From assembly GCA_024639825.1 (NCBI GenBank), contig JAHEGH010000001.1:78351-142350 (forward strand): 64,000 bases of DNA, in the 5' to 3' direction. The notes beneath the pieces were generated by a model. It was not told the origin of the DNA and did not search any database. It saw only the letters and a list, made by a program, of their open reading frames with translations. Shown in pieces: positions 36,201 through 43,947 of this stretch (its first letter is position 1; each line of letters opens with the position of its first letter). Source of the DNA: Gammaproteobacteria bacterium (GTDB taxonomy: Bacteria; Pseudomonadota; Gammaproteobacteria; Steroidobacterales; Woeseiaceae). The position numbers and the translations under genes were made by a program.

Positions 36201-36537
36201 GGCCGGTATCGTGGTCAACAACGCCATTGTTCTCGTGGACCTGATTAACCAGCTCCGTGCACAGGGTATTGACCGGTTCGACGCCATCATGGAAGCGGGC
36301 CAAGCCCGCCTGCGGCCAATTCTTATGACCTCGCTAACGACTGCGCTGGGCCTTCTCCCAATGGCGATGGGCTTCGGCGAAGGGTCTGAGGTACGCACGC
36401 CGATGGCGATTACAGTGATCGGCGGACTTGTTGTGTCGACACTGCTGACGCTGGTGGTCATCCCGGTTGTGTATTCTCTGATGGACCGCAAGCGGTGGCC
36501 TGTGAGCGCACCTGACGAGGGCGTGGTAGCGCAATGA
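33265..36537 (+). CDS. RND efflux pump permease with hydrophobic mid-protein insertion
   Basis: The 1090-residue RND pump has TM4 VGMLVDNSIVVLEN (one Asp, then Asn) and TM10 AGIVVNNAIVLVD. Between TM6 and TM7, residues about 495-582, there is an unusually long linker. It contains a basic amphipathic stretch and strongly hydrophobic parts such as AFVVRIITFVSVTIV and VVSWAMWALLWVPTWLF, roughly twice the usual length, and may add one or two membrane-embedded helices. It starts within the stop of the second adaptor gene and is followed by a second pump with ATGA overlap. Confidence 0.92.
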   Translation: MRRLIEIATQRRVTIVMFTVAIVLFGMVSLSRLKLNLLPDISYPTITVRTELTGAAPVEVENLLTKPIEESVGVVRNVRLVRSVSRSGQSDVTVEFLWGTDMDIAGVDVREKLDVLFLPLEASRPLLLRFDPSSEPIVRLGLLYKDSSDAAAETSEERLKALRRLAEDRVKTDLEAQEGTAAVKVSGGLEDEIQIRVDQQKLSQLGISIEQIAARIRAENVNLSGGRLEEGNQRFLVRTLNEFQSVDEFRDAIVARVGDQPVYLRDVATVERGYKEREAITRVRGQESVELAVYKEGDANTVQVANRIEQRIEGLRKTLPDDIDIVMIHDQSTFISSAVDDVRLAAILGGLIAILVLYGFLRDSRATTIVGIAIPVSVVGTFLLMYTNNVSLNIMSLGGIALAVGMLVDNSIVVLENIVRKKEQGEGIVEAAQNGTAEVAGAVVAATLTTIAVFFPMVFISGIAGQLFRDQALTVTFALVFSLIVALTLIPMLASLRAPGRYEGEVKSDGFEVESKSRIVRFLKRIVAFVVRIITFVSVTIVRVSRFLFGVVSWAMWALLWVPTWLFQRLYSAVAAVYPGTLRWSLNHRTTVVIAAFVIFAATMSLVPRLGTELIPQFSQGEFDVDLRLAPGAPLSETDRAIQVAQRAASNIDAIALNYSVAGTGNRLDANPVDAGDNTGSLSVQLSPGSGRDAESAAMDAMRSELSRLPGVQYEFSRPALLSFASPLQIEISGYDLDALARVSNLVVQEMNSSDRFTDVKTTVERGNPEIQIVFDQERAAKLGLAVRDIANRVVANVRGELATRYTWRDKKIDVLVRSVDTRRSSIEEIRRLIVNPQSDRPVTLDAVADVIVSQGPAEIRRVAQERVAIITANLAYGDLGAAAAEAGDIVNRTPMPNGITAIVSGQSEEMEESFQSMQFALILAVFLVYLVMASQFESLIHPFVILFTIPLALVGAVLALFLTGTTVNIVALIGVIMLAGIVVNNAIVLVDLINQLRAQGIDRFDAIMEAGQARLRPILMTSLTTALGLLPMAMGFGEGSEVRTPMAITVIGGLVVSTLLTLVVIPVVYSLMDRKRWPVSAPDEGVVAQ

Positions 36538-39500
36538 AACACACAGAGATCTCGCTCCATCGACCCGTCACGACCGTTGTAATTTTTGTAGCACTGGCTT
36601 TGGTCGGGCTGATTGCGTCACGGCTGTTACCTCTCGAAAAGTTCCCCGACATCGAATTCCCCGGCATCTTCATACAGGTTCCTTATGCCGGATCGACACC
36701 CGAGGAAGTAGAACGCCTGATTACGCGTCCGGTCGAGGAGGCCCTGGCGACGTTATCTGGCGTCGAGCGTATGTACTCGAGTTCCAGCGAGGGACAGTCG
36801 CAAATATTCCTTCAGTTCGGCTGGGACCAGAGCATGGGTGCCAAAGGCATCGAAGCGCGAGCCAAAGTCGATGGCATTCGCCACCTGCTGCCGGATGACG
36901 TTCGCAGGGTCTTCGTGTTTACGGGGTCTCTTGGTGATCAGCCCGTCCTGCAGCTGCGTATATCCAGTGAACGCGACCTGTCGGATAGTTACGAACTGCT
37001 CGACCGCGTACTAAAGCGCCGCCTTGAGCGTCTTGATGGTGTATCCCGTGTGGACCTGCAGGGCGTCGATCCTCGTGAGATTCGAATTCTGCTCAAACCC
37101 GACATGCTGGCGGCTTACGGACTCGATATCACGACAATTCGAGATCTGTTACTCGGCAGCAACTTCGCGGTCAGCGCTGGAAAAATTACGGCGGGTGGCG
37201 AGCGCTTCAGTGTCCGTCCGAGTGGCGAGTTTTCGTCGGTTGAGGAGATCGAGGACCTGACTATCACTGCTGCGGGATTGCGGCTGCGCGATGTCGCCGA
37301 CATCGAGTTGCGCACGCCGGAACGCAACTATGGGCGCCACCTGGACCGGGACTATGCAATTGGCGTCGCCGTCAGCAAGACCACAGGGTCGAATCTTGTC
37401 GAGGTCACTGATCGCGTCATTGCAGAGGTCGAGAAGATCGGAAAACTGCCGCAGATGCAGGGCATTAATATTTTCTCGCTGGACAACCAGGGCGACAGTG
37501 TTCGCGAATCTCTCTCCGACTTGCTGGATGCTGGCTTGCTCGGCGGGTTACTGGCGCTGATCGTTCTCTACCTGTTTCTGCGCCAGGTCACGACTACCCT
37601 GATTGTAACGGCATCAGTGCCTTTCTCCCTGTTGATTACACTCGGCGCACTTTACTTCGCCGGACTGACGCTGAACATTCTGTCGATGATGGGCCTGATG
37701 CTTGCCGTAGGTATGCTCGTCGACAACGCTGTCGTCATCACCGAGAGTATTTTTCGCCACCGCACCGAAAAGCCTGGCCAGCCATTCACATCGACAATCA
37801 ATGGCGTCAAGGAAGTCGGGCTGGCCGTTATCGCCGGCACAATGACAACCATTATCGTGTTCGCGCCCATGGTATTCGGCGTGCGAACGGACATGACCAT
37901 ATTTCTGACTCATGTTGCCGTAACAATTATCGTGGCCCTGCTTGCGTCACTGCTGATCGCACAAACGCTGGTACCGATGCTCGCTGCACGCGTCGCCGTA
38001 CCGCCGCAGCCGAAGACGGGCGCCTGGATCTCGCGCCTGACAAACCGCTACGTTGCCGCCCTGAAATGGATCATTGGCCATCGCTGGTGGACGGCGCTGA
38101 GCATTTTGCTGATCTGCATCATTGGCATACTGCCAATGATGCTGGGGCTCGTGAAATTCGATATGTTCCCTCAGGATGTAGGGCGCCGCTTGTTCATGCC
38201 TTACCACGTTGAGGGACAGCATTCGCTTGAGCGAATTGAAGCGACTGTCGACACGATTGAGGAATACCTCTACTCCCGCAAGGAGGAGTTCAATATTCGC
38301 TCTGTCTACAGCTATTATGATCAGGGTCGTGCAGAGTCCACAATCCTGTTGACCGAAGAAGAAGACGCAACCCTGTCGACGCGGGAGATCATCGAACTCA
38401 TTGAAAAGGATCTTCCGTCTATCGCAATCGGCGAACCGAGTTTTCAGTTCGACCAGCAGGGCGGCGGCGATGGCTTTTCAATCCAGGTCAGCGGCGATTC
38501 GACCGAGATCCTGAACGAACTGAGCGTCGACATCGTACGTGCGCTATCGACCGTTAAAGGCCTCAAGGACGTTCAGGCGGACGCAGAGTCGGGCGACCGC
38601 GAGATCCGTGTCACCATCGATCGGGCACGGGCGGCGAACTCAGGTCTGACGACAGCCGAAATCGCACAGTCGATCGCAATTGCCATGCGCGGCGAAAACC
38701 TCAGGGAATTCCGTGACGACACAGGTGAGGTCGATGTGCGACTGGCATTCCGGGAGGACGACAAACAGAGTGTCGAGCAGCTCGCCGATCTCCCACTGTA
38801 CACGCCTGACGGACAACGCATCACCCTTGGCAGCGTTGCCACAATGCACATCAGCAAGTCACCGGATACGATTCAACGTACGGACCGGCAGACGGCCGTT
38901 ATCATCTCGGCCAATCTCGAGGACGACGTCACTAGCGACGATGTGCGGCCGCGCGTAAAGAACCTGATGAGCCAGATCGACTTGCCACCGGGTTACAGCT
39001 GGAAGGAAGGCCGCGGGTTTGAGCGCCAGGACGAGACCGCGAGCATGATGATGACCAATATCATTTTGGGTGTCGCGTGTATCTTTCTGGTTATGGCCGC
39101 ATTGTTCGAATCACTGCTATTGCCGTTTTCCATTATTCTCGGCTCAATCGTGTTTTCCATCTTCGGCGTCTTCCTGTTTTTTGCGGCGACCGGCACAACG
39201 TTCTCGTTTATGGCGATGATCGGCATCATGATCCTGATCGGGGTAGTCGTGAATAACGGTATTGTGCTGGTTGATCACATCAACAACCTTCGACATGAAG
39301 GCGTGGCCAGGGAAGAATCGATTGTCATTGCAGGGCGGGATCGCCTGCGGCCTATCCTGATGACCGTTGCAACCACGATCGTTGGCCTGGCGCCCCTCGC
39401 CGTGGGCACTACGCAGGTCGGGGGAGACGGTCCTCCGTACTACCCAATGGCGAGGGCTATCATCGGCGGGCTGGCGTTCTCGACGGTCGTATCGCTGCTC

Positions 39501-39629
39501 GTCGTACCCGCTTTGTATCTTTACTTCGACAGCCTGGCTGCCTGGGGCCGAAAAGTCATGCGTACGGCCAGCAAACCAAGCAGTAAGAACCAGCTGAGCG
39601 AGCCACCGCCTGAGGTCACAACAACGTGA
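36534..39629 (+). CDS. RND efflux pump permease, second subunit
   Basis: The 1031-residue RND pump has TM4 VGMLVDNAVVITES and TM10 IGVVVNNGIVLVDH, with a normal TM6-TM7 linker. It overlaps the preceding pump gene by four bases (ATGA). Pumps encoded as a pair (MdtBC, MuxBC) form mixed trimers; that is a reasonable model here, but the two share only family-level similarity by eye. The last 109 bp, coding the cytoplasmic tail after TM12, overlap on the other strand with the C-terminus of a GlyGly-CTERM protein gene. Confidence 0.92.
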   Translation: MKHTEISLHRPVTTVVIFVALALVGLIASRLLPLEKFPDIEFPGIFIQVPYAGSTPEEVERLITRPVEEALATLSGVERMYSSSSEGQSQIFLQFGWDQSMGAKGIEARAKVDGIRHLLPDDVRRVFVFTGSLGDQPVLQLRISSERDLSDSYELLDRVLKRRLERLDGVSRVDLQGVDPREIRILLKPDMLAAYGLDITTIRDLLLGSNFAVSAGKITAGGERFSVRPSGEFSSVEEIEDLTITAAGLRLRDVADIELRTPERNYGRHLDRDYAIGVAVSKTTGSNLVEVTDRVIAEVEKIGKLPQMQGINIFSLDNQGDSVRESLSDLLDAGLLGGLLALIVLYLFLRQVTTTLIVTASVPFSLLITLGALYFAGLTLNILSMMGLMLAVGMLVDNAVVITESIFRHRTEKPGQPFTSTINGVKEVGLAVIAGTMTTIIVFAPMVFGVRTDMTIFLTHVAVTIIVALLASLLIAQTLVPMLAARVAVPPQPKTGAWISRLTNRYVAALKWIIGHRWWTALSILLICIIGILPMMLGLVKFDMFPQDVGRRLFMPYHVEGQHSLERIEATVDTIEEYLYSRKEEFNIRSVYSYYDQGRAESTILLTEEEDATLSTREIIELIEKDLPSIAIGEPSFQFDQQGGGDGFSIQVSGDSTEILNELSVDIVRALSTVKGLKDVQADAESGDREIRVTIDRARAANSGLTTAEIAQSIAIAMRGENLREFRDDTGEVDVRLAFREDDKQSVEQLADLPLYTPDGQRITLGSVATMHISKSPDTIQRTDRQTAVIISANLEDDVTSDDVRPRVKNLMSQIDLPPGYSWKEGRGFERQDETASMMMTNIILGVACIFLVMAALFESLLLPFSIILGSIVFSIFGVFLFFAATGTTFSFMAMIGIMILIGVVVNNGIVLVDHINNLRHEGVAREESIVIAGRDRLRPILMTVATTIVGLAPLAVGTTQVGGDGPPYYPMARAIIGGLAFSTVVSLLVVPALYLYFDSLAAWGRKVMRTASKPSSKNQLSEPPPEVTTT

Positions 39630-40276
39630 GTATGCCCCGTTGTGACCGCATCTCGCTCCGAGTCTTCGAGCGGCAGTAAGGCCAGTTCGGACGTTTCGTC
39701 CGGCCCGAAGCTCGCGAGGTAGGTGCCGTCGTAGGCATCGAACAGCTCAATCAGGATGTCGTAGTTACCCGTCGGGTAGCCGGCTACGAGTTCCGTCTCG
39801 ACGATGTAGTCATCATCACTCGTCGCGCCAAACAACGTGAAATCGTCCGTTGCTGCGTATTCATTCCACGGACCGTACTCATAACTCAGGTAGAGCACAG
39901 CGTAGACGTCGATAGCTGCATAGGTCGTGTCTGCATCGAATAGCAGGTCAATGCCGGTGTAATAGCCGTCGCGATCCATGTCTGTAAACAGTTCGACGTC
40001 AGCATCGTAGAACCAGAAGTTCGGGTCTCCAGCCTGCGCTGCAGCCGCGCCGGTTTTCTGTTGCGCAGAACGCCTGTCCTTCGAGGTACGCCCGCCGGTT
40101 ATCCGCAACTCGCCAAACTCATCAAATGAGATATGGCCATCCAGGACGCTGCCGCGCGTAATGCCCTTGCCCTGTGACGTCAGGCTCTGCCTGGGTTCTG
40201 GCGTCGTCTCTGCCAAGCTGATGGTCGCAAACAGCAGCAGGCTGATCGATACAAATATGCCGGTCGCGTTCTTCAT
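39521..40276 (-). CDS. Choice-of-anchor H-like surface protein with GlyGly-CTERM sorting tail
   Basis: The 251-residue exported protein has a signal peptide to SLAETT. A middle domain rich in Asp and Tyr (FWFYDADVELFTDMDRDGYYTGIDLLFD, DIDV-like strands) looks like the choice-of-anchor H family. A tripartite end follows: Gly-rich SGGGS, hydrophobic LSWFLLLGLLAVRM and a basic tail. That is a GlyGly-CTERM signal, processed by rhombosortase and exported onward by type II secretion; neither gene is in the window. GAGGA precedes the ATG. The final 36 codons are antisense to the RND gene. Confidence 0.78.
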   Translation of the reverse strand: MKNATGIFVSISLLLFATISLAETTPEPRQSLTSQGKGITRGSVLDGHISFDEFGELRITGGRTSKDRRSAQQKTGAAAAQAGDPNFWFYDADVELFTDMDRDGYYTGIDLLFDADTTYAAIDVYAVLYLSYEYGPWNEYAATDDFTLFGATSDDDYIVETELVAGYPTGNYDILIELFDAYDGTYLASFGPDETSELALLPLEDSERDAVTTGHTHVVVTSGGGSLSWFLLLGLLAVRMTFRPQAARLSK

Positions 40277-40408
40277 TACGGTGTCCTCTCATTGCTTAAC
40301 ACCATTTAGCACTTGCGACGCTGAATCGATGCTGAACCCTGTGGGCATCAGCACAAATGCGTGAGACCATGTTCAGCTTGCGTTCATCTGGCCGACACGA
40401 AACGAACG

Positions 40409-41293
40409 ATGTCTCTCGATAGCGAACATGAAAACATTCCCCGGGCTGCTTCATGGCTGCTGTTGGGCGTTGCCGGCGGACTTGGCCTCGACCTGTGTGC
40501 CAAAGAACTTTTGCAAACCTATTCGCTTGTGCAGTTCGTCATGCTGCGCAGCATTATCGCAATCTCGATCATGTTGGCCATTGCGCCTCGCTTTGGTGGC
40601 CTCAAGTCTCTCCGCACCCACGAGGCTGGGTGGCACGCCGTTCGCTCAGTACTTGCCATCGGCGCAATGTTCGGGTTCTTCTACGGACTGGCACGCATGC
40701 CACTCGTTAATGCACTAACGCTCGGGTATACGGCTCCTCTGATAGTGACGGCGTTGTCGGCGATCTTTCTCGGCGACGAAGTTGGTTGGCGAAGATGGAC
40801 CGCTGTGGTCATCGGCTTTGTGGGCGTGCTCGTGATGTTACGGCCTGGTCGCGGTGAGCTGTCGTTTGCCGCCATTGCCGTACTGATTGCTGCGTTTTGT
40901 TATGCGTGCCAGGCAATTACAGCACGGCGGCTCGGCGGAACCGAATCGACACTGTCCCTTTCGTTCTATGTCGTGATTGGCCCGCTCGCGGTGTCGTGCG
41001 CATTCTTTGACTCCGGTTCCTGGCTGACGCCTGACCTGCAGGGATGGATCCTCATCGTTGGTGCCGCGACGTGCTCCGTAGTCGCCTGGGTTGGATTTAT
41101 TAATGGCTACCGCGCGGTATCGCCGGCGATTCTCGCACCGCTCGAATACAGCGCACTGGTCGCTGGAGCTATCGCAGGATTTATGATCTGGAACGAAGTG
41201 CCGGACAGGTGGGTCGTAATCGGCGCGCTGATTATTATCTCATCAGGTGTCTTTGTCATGTATCGCGGCGCGGCGCGCAAGGCGGAAGTCTGA
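40409..41293 (+). CDS. EamA/DMT-superfamily transporter
   Basis: The protein of about 294 residues has ten transmembrane helices in two EamA halves, with NALTLGYTAPLIVTALSAIFLGDEVGWRRW ending the first and SPAILAPLEYSALVAGAIAGFMIWNEVPDRW ending the second. It is typical of drug/metabolite exporters of the RhaT/S-adenosylmethionine or amino-acid efflux type; the substrate is unknown. I use the ATG at 40409 (MSLDSEHENIP); an in-frame ATG at 40361 is possible but adds an unlikely Cys-rich extension. A terminator follows the gene. Confidence 0.85.
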   Translation: MSLDSEHENIPRAASWLLLGVAGGLGLDLCAKELLQTYSLVQFVMLRSIIAISIMLAIAPRFGGLKSLRTHEAGWHAVRSVLAIGAMFGFFYGLARMPLVNALTLGYTAPLIVTALSAIFLGDEVGWRRWTAVVIGFVGVLVMLRPGRGELSFAAIAVLIAAFCYACQAITARRLGGTESTLSLSFYVVIGPLAVSCAFFDSGSWLTPDLQGWILIVGAATCSVVAWVGFINGYRAVSPAILAPLEYSALVAGAIAGFMIWNEVPDRWVVIGALIIISSGVFVMYRGAARKAEV

Positions 41294-41307
41294 AAGCGGC
41301 TCACGGC

Positions 41308-41340
41308 AAAAAAAACGGGCCATCAAGGCCCGTTTTCCTA
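41308..41340. terminator. Bidirectional terminator
   Basis: AAAACGGGCC (41312-41321), loop ATCAA, GGCCCGTTTT (41327-41336). Eight A residues at 41308-41315 become the U-run for the leftward terB-like gene, for which it is strongest. It also follows the stop of the DMT gene by 14 bp on the other strand. Confidence 0.88.
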
Positions 41341-41356
41341 AACTGTTTTTTAACGC

Positions 41357-41800
41357 CTATACGTCTCCGGCAACCAGCCCGGCTATCTGTGCCGGTGTAA
41401 CATTCAGAGCGGCCACAATATTGTTAAAGAAGTCGACCTCGAGCCCACTGACTGTCGAGTCACTGCGGAAGACATCCGCAAGAGCCTGTACGACTTCCGA
41501 ACATTGCTTGTCGCTAAGTTTCTTTTGCGCACCGCGGAGGTATTTGACGAGTGTCGCTTCAGCGTAAAGTTCCGCGCGCGCCGCGACACGAATATCTGCC
41601 GAACTGAATTCTTTGCCCGTGTGTTCTTTGAGGATTTCCTGAATTCTCTCGACCTCAACGTGCTGGATACTTATGTCGGCATCCGCAGCTCGCGCCAACG
41701 TCATAAGCAGTACTTCCTGGAACAACTCATTCACATGGTCTTCGCTGACGTCGGAGCCACCGAACAACTTCAGTACGTAGTTGAGATCTGCAATTGCCAT
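41357..41800 (-). CDS. TerB-like domain protein
   Basis: The 147-residue all-helical protein has the TerB pattern: LLMTLARAADADISIQHVEVERIQEIL near residues 30-60 and ADVFRSDSTVSGLEVDFFNNIVAALN near 108-135, the two acidic helix pairs. TerB-family proteins bind metal ions or act as membrane-linked stress scaffolds. It is a single-gene unit with its own terminator and no other ter genes nearby, so a role in tellurite resistance should not be assumed. Confidence 0.78.
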   Translation of the reverse strand: MAIADLNYVLKLFGGSDVSEDHVNELFQEVLLMTLARAADADISIQHVEVERIQEILKEHTGKEFSSADIRVAARAELYAEATLVKYLRGAQKKLSDKQCSEVVQALADVFRSDSTVSGLEVDFFNNIVAALNVTPAQIAGLVAGDV

Positions 41801-41905
41801 TATTTACTCTCTTTGATTTATTGCGGGCTGCATCCCGGGGCTGGCCGTTAATAATAACCCACAAAATGCGTCGAATTGAAGGCATATTTACTACTTAAAT
41901 TTTCG

Positions 41906-41928
41906 CTTGGAATTTGTTGATTTCCAAG
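41906..41928. promoter_or_regulatory. Inverted repeat upstream of the 26-codon gene
   Basis: CTTGGAA (41906-41912) and TTCCAAG (41922-41928) flank a nine-base AT-rich spacer, about 40 bp before the small gene's ATG. It may be an operator or a 5' hairpin. The surrounding 41801-41968 is AT-rich and contains no other gene. Confidence 0.45.
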
Positions 41929-41968
41929 GGATACTGGCTTCGGGCAAACAAACAAAAGGAGGTGATCC

Positions 41969-42049
41969 ATGTCTCGTGGGATAACGAAGGTATCTGAAAA
42001 ACCTGTGGGTCTGACGCGATTGATGGAGCACCGCTACTCCCTTCGCTAG
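41969..42049 (+). CDS. Putative 26-residue micropeptide with ideal Shine-Dalgarno sequence
   Basis: ATG at 41969 is preceded directly by AAAGGAGGTGATCC, fully complementary to the last bases of 16S rRNA (GGATCACCTCCTT). That is far beyond any other ribosome site here, but it leaves almost no spacing before the ATG. The product, MSRGITKVSEKPVGLTRLM then EHRYSLR, is basic and soluble and I do not recognise it. A 10-bp inverted repeat, TATCTGAAAA (41991-42000) and TTTTCAGATA (42056-42065), encloses most of the gene, and a terminator hairpin follows. It may be a micropeptide, a leader peptide or part of a structured small RNA. Confidence 0.5.
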   Translation: MSRGITKVSEKPVGLTRLMEHRYSLR

Positions 42050-42077
42050 CCATCCTTTTCAGATATTTGATTCCACG

Positions 42078-42108
42078 GAAAGCCGCAGCAATGCGGCTTT
42101 CTTTGTTT
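42078..42108. terminator. Hairpin terminator shared by micropeptide gene and aminotransferase
   Basis: GAAAGCCGC (42078-42086), loop AGCAAT, GCGGCTTTC (42093-42101), followed by TTTGTTT on the plus strand. It lies 29 bp after the 26-codon gene, and the convergent aminotransferase gene ends at its right edge. Confidence 0.75.
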
Positions 42109-43354
42109 ACGCAGAGAGAATTTGTCGCAATGCGGCCAGTAATTCGTCAATTTCTTCCGCACTGTTGTAGTGCACAGGCCCAACGCGCACTGCGCCGCCC
42201 GACTCGTAAATACCGAGCGTCTTCGCCACTTCTATCGCGTAATTGTGACCGTTCCAGACGAAGATATTCTGCTGCGCAAGAGACTCGGCGATAGGCGCCG
42301 GCGCGGCAGTCGCATGCGTAAACGAAACCGTTGGTACACGTCGATCCATGGCGTCGGCAGAAGAAATGCCCAGCACAGTGACCCCATCAATTGCGGCCAG
42401 GCCGTCAATCAAGTGCTCAGCCAGAGTCTTCTCATAGTCGAACAGCAATCCCATGGCCGCTCGCAGGGCTTCACGTCGGCCAGAGGCACCCGCCATCGAT
42501 GTGCCGATCCATGCAAAATAGTCGATAGCTGCCTTGATGCCGGCAAAACCTTCGTGACTTTGCGTGCCGGTCTCGAAACAGCCGGGTAGTTCGGTCGGTG
42601 CCGGCCTGACTTTGTAAGGTTCCAGTTGCTCCAGCACTTCGCGACGACCCCAGAGAACACCCTGATGCGGACCGAAGAACTTGTACGGAGAACAGACGAG
42701 AAAATCACAACCTATCGCTTGAACATCTGTCATGACATGGGGCACGGACTGCACGCCGTCAATGAACGTCAGGGCACCGGCGGCCCTGGCTTTCGCACAA
42801 ATCGAAGTAACATCGTTAATCGTGCCGGTAAGGTTGCTGGCGCCGCCCACGCAGACAAGGCGCGTGCGATCGGTCAGCAAGTTATCAAGTTCGCTAAGAT
42901 CGAACTCAAACGTGTCGGGACTGAACGACAGCCACTTAACCTCAAGGTTCAGATCGCGCGCCATCAACACCCACGGCCACACGTTCGCATCATGGTCCAT
43001 CCGGGACAGGATGATTTCATCTCCGGCATCGAATAATCGACCGATCGAGCGCGACAGATGTAGCGTGATCGTCGTCATGTTCTGGCCGAAGATTATCTCG
43101 CTGCTCGACGGTGCGTTAAGAAAATCGGCCATTGCCTCGCGGGCGCTCTCGACAATCCTGTCGGCCGCAATCGACGAGGCAAAGTAACCACCCTGATTCG
43201 CGTTGGCCCCGAGAAGACAATCCGTCATTGCCTTTGCGACGCCGGCAGGCACCTGGGTACCAGCGGGATTATCAAAATAAATACGGCGTCGGCCGTGGTC
43301 CTGGATGGCGAGCGCTGGAAATTGCGCGCGCACCGCAGCGAGATCAAAAGGCAT
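42107..43354 (-). CDS. Cysteine desulfurase-like class V aminotransferase (TIGR01976 type)
   Basis: The 415-residue PLP enzyme has YFDNPAGTQVP at the N-terminus, MDHDANVWPW, FIDGVQSVPH, and SPYKFFGPHQG with the PLP-binding lysine. This set marks the VC1184/TIGR01976 subgroup rather than IscS or SufS. It may act on cysteine or a related amino acid; its biological role is unknown. The ATG at 43354 has GAGGA six bases upstream. It is the last gene of the ECF-sigma operon, starting just 2 bp after the small 68-codon gene. Confidence 0.88.
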   Translation of the reverse strand: MPFDLAAVRAQFPALAIQDHGRRRIYFDNPAGTQVPAGVAKAMTDCLLGANANQGGYFASSIAADRIVESAREAMADFLNAPSSSEIIFGQNMTTITLHLSRSIGRLFDAGDEIILSRMDHDANVWPWVLMARDLNLEVKWLSFSPDTFEFDLSELDNLLTDRTRLVCVGGASNLTGTINDVTSICAKARAAGALTFIDGVQSVPHVMTDVQAIGCDFLVCSPYKFFGPHQGVLWGRREVLEQLEPYKVRPAPTELPGCFETGTQSHEGFAGIKAAIDYFAWIGTSMAGASGRREALRAAMGLLFDYEKTLAEHLIDGLAAIDGVTVLGISSADAMDRRVPTVSFTHATAAPAPIAESLAQQNIFVWNGHNYAIEVAKTLGIYESGGAVRVGPVHYNSAEEIDELLAALRQILSA

Positions 43355-43356
43355 GT

Positions 43357-43563
43357 CTATTCCTCGGCTTTGCCGCCCCATTTTTCGCGGTGGGCATCTT
43401 CTGCGCGCTGGCGGACTTTTGCGTGGCGCCGCGTCAGCAGTAGAGAGTTAGGATCGCAGACCTCGGCTTTAATAATGCCGAGATCGCTGGCGGCGTCGAA
43501 CAGGCTGGGGTACCAGCGTTCCCAGTTAGGTAATCGCGCCTCAACTTTGTCACGAAGAGTCAT
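43357..43563 (-). CDS. Hypothetical 68-residue protein
   Basis: The small, charged cytoplasmic protein starts MTLRDKVEARLPNWERWYP and ends in a basic/acidic helix (LLLTRRHAKVRQRAEDAHREKW). It is not recognised. An open frame extends to 43593, but the ATG at 43563 gives a more typical N-terminus. It lies two bases before the aminotransferase gene and 45 bp after the membrane-protein gene, so it is part of the same transcript. Confidence 0.55.
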   Translation of the reverse strand: MTLRDKVEARLPNWERWYPSLFDAASDLGIIKAEVCDPNSLLLTRRHAKVRQRAEDAHREKWGGKAEE

Positions 43564-43608
43564 GGGCGCAATGTAACCGAGCGCCCAAGCCAAGACAATG
43601 GGACCGCG

Positions 43609-43947
43609 CTAATCCTCGATCATATTCAACGAGAACAGTGCCACAACCAGGACCAGTGCGCCCGTTACGATGAGCTGCAGGGACGGCAGGCTTTCCGATA
43701 GCGATGGCACAAGGTCGCCCGGGATGCTCAGCAGCAGCGGGTACAAGCTCTTGACCAGTGCCGCCAGCGGTTGATACGCAACCAGACCACCCAGAAGCAC
43801 CGCTGTCGGCATTATGATCCGCCGAATCCAGAGCTTGCGCCTGATCCGCCTGATAATTGTCTTGCTAAAACCGTCATCCGCAATCGGCGACGATTCGAAC
43901 ATCGACTCAAGCAAGCGGTCCTGTTCGTCTTTCATTCGCTCAGCCAT
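43609..43947 (-). CDS. Putative anti-sigma factor, membrane-bound
   Basis: The protein of about 112 residues has a soluble N-terminus (MAERMKDEQDRLLESMFES), a basic patch (KTIIRRIRRKLWIRRI) and two hydrophobic segments (IIMPTAVLLGGLVAYQPL and LQLIVTGALVLVVALFSLN). It starts 8 bp inside the ECF sigma gene's 3' end, the usual arrangement of an anti-sigma partner, although no zinc-binding anti-sigma motif (HxxxCxxC) is present. The assignment rests on position, size and topology only. Confidence 0.6.
   Translation of the reverse strand: MAERMKDEQDRLLESMFESSPIADDGFSKTIIRRIRRKLWIRRIIMPTAVLLGGLVAYQPLAALVKSLYPLLLSIPGDLVPSLSESLPSLQLIVTGALVLVVALFSLNMIED

Noticed and set aside
35323..36303. Long minus-strand open frame of 326 codons inside the first RND pump of the second operon
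   Set aside because: It is fully antisense to a clear RND gene, its composition (His/Arg/Asp-rich) is that of a shadow frame, and it has no ribosome site or domain.
41357..41800. Tellurite-resistance operon
   Set aside because: Only a TerB-like domain protein is present; no terA, terC, terD or terZ neighbour, so the resistance label is not supported.
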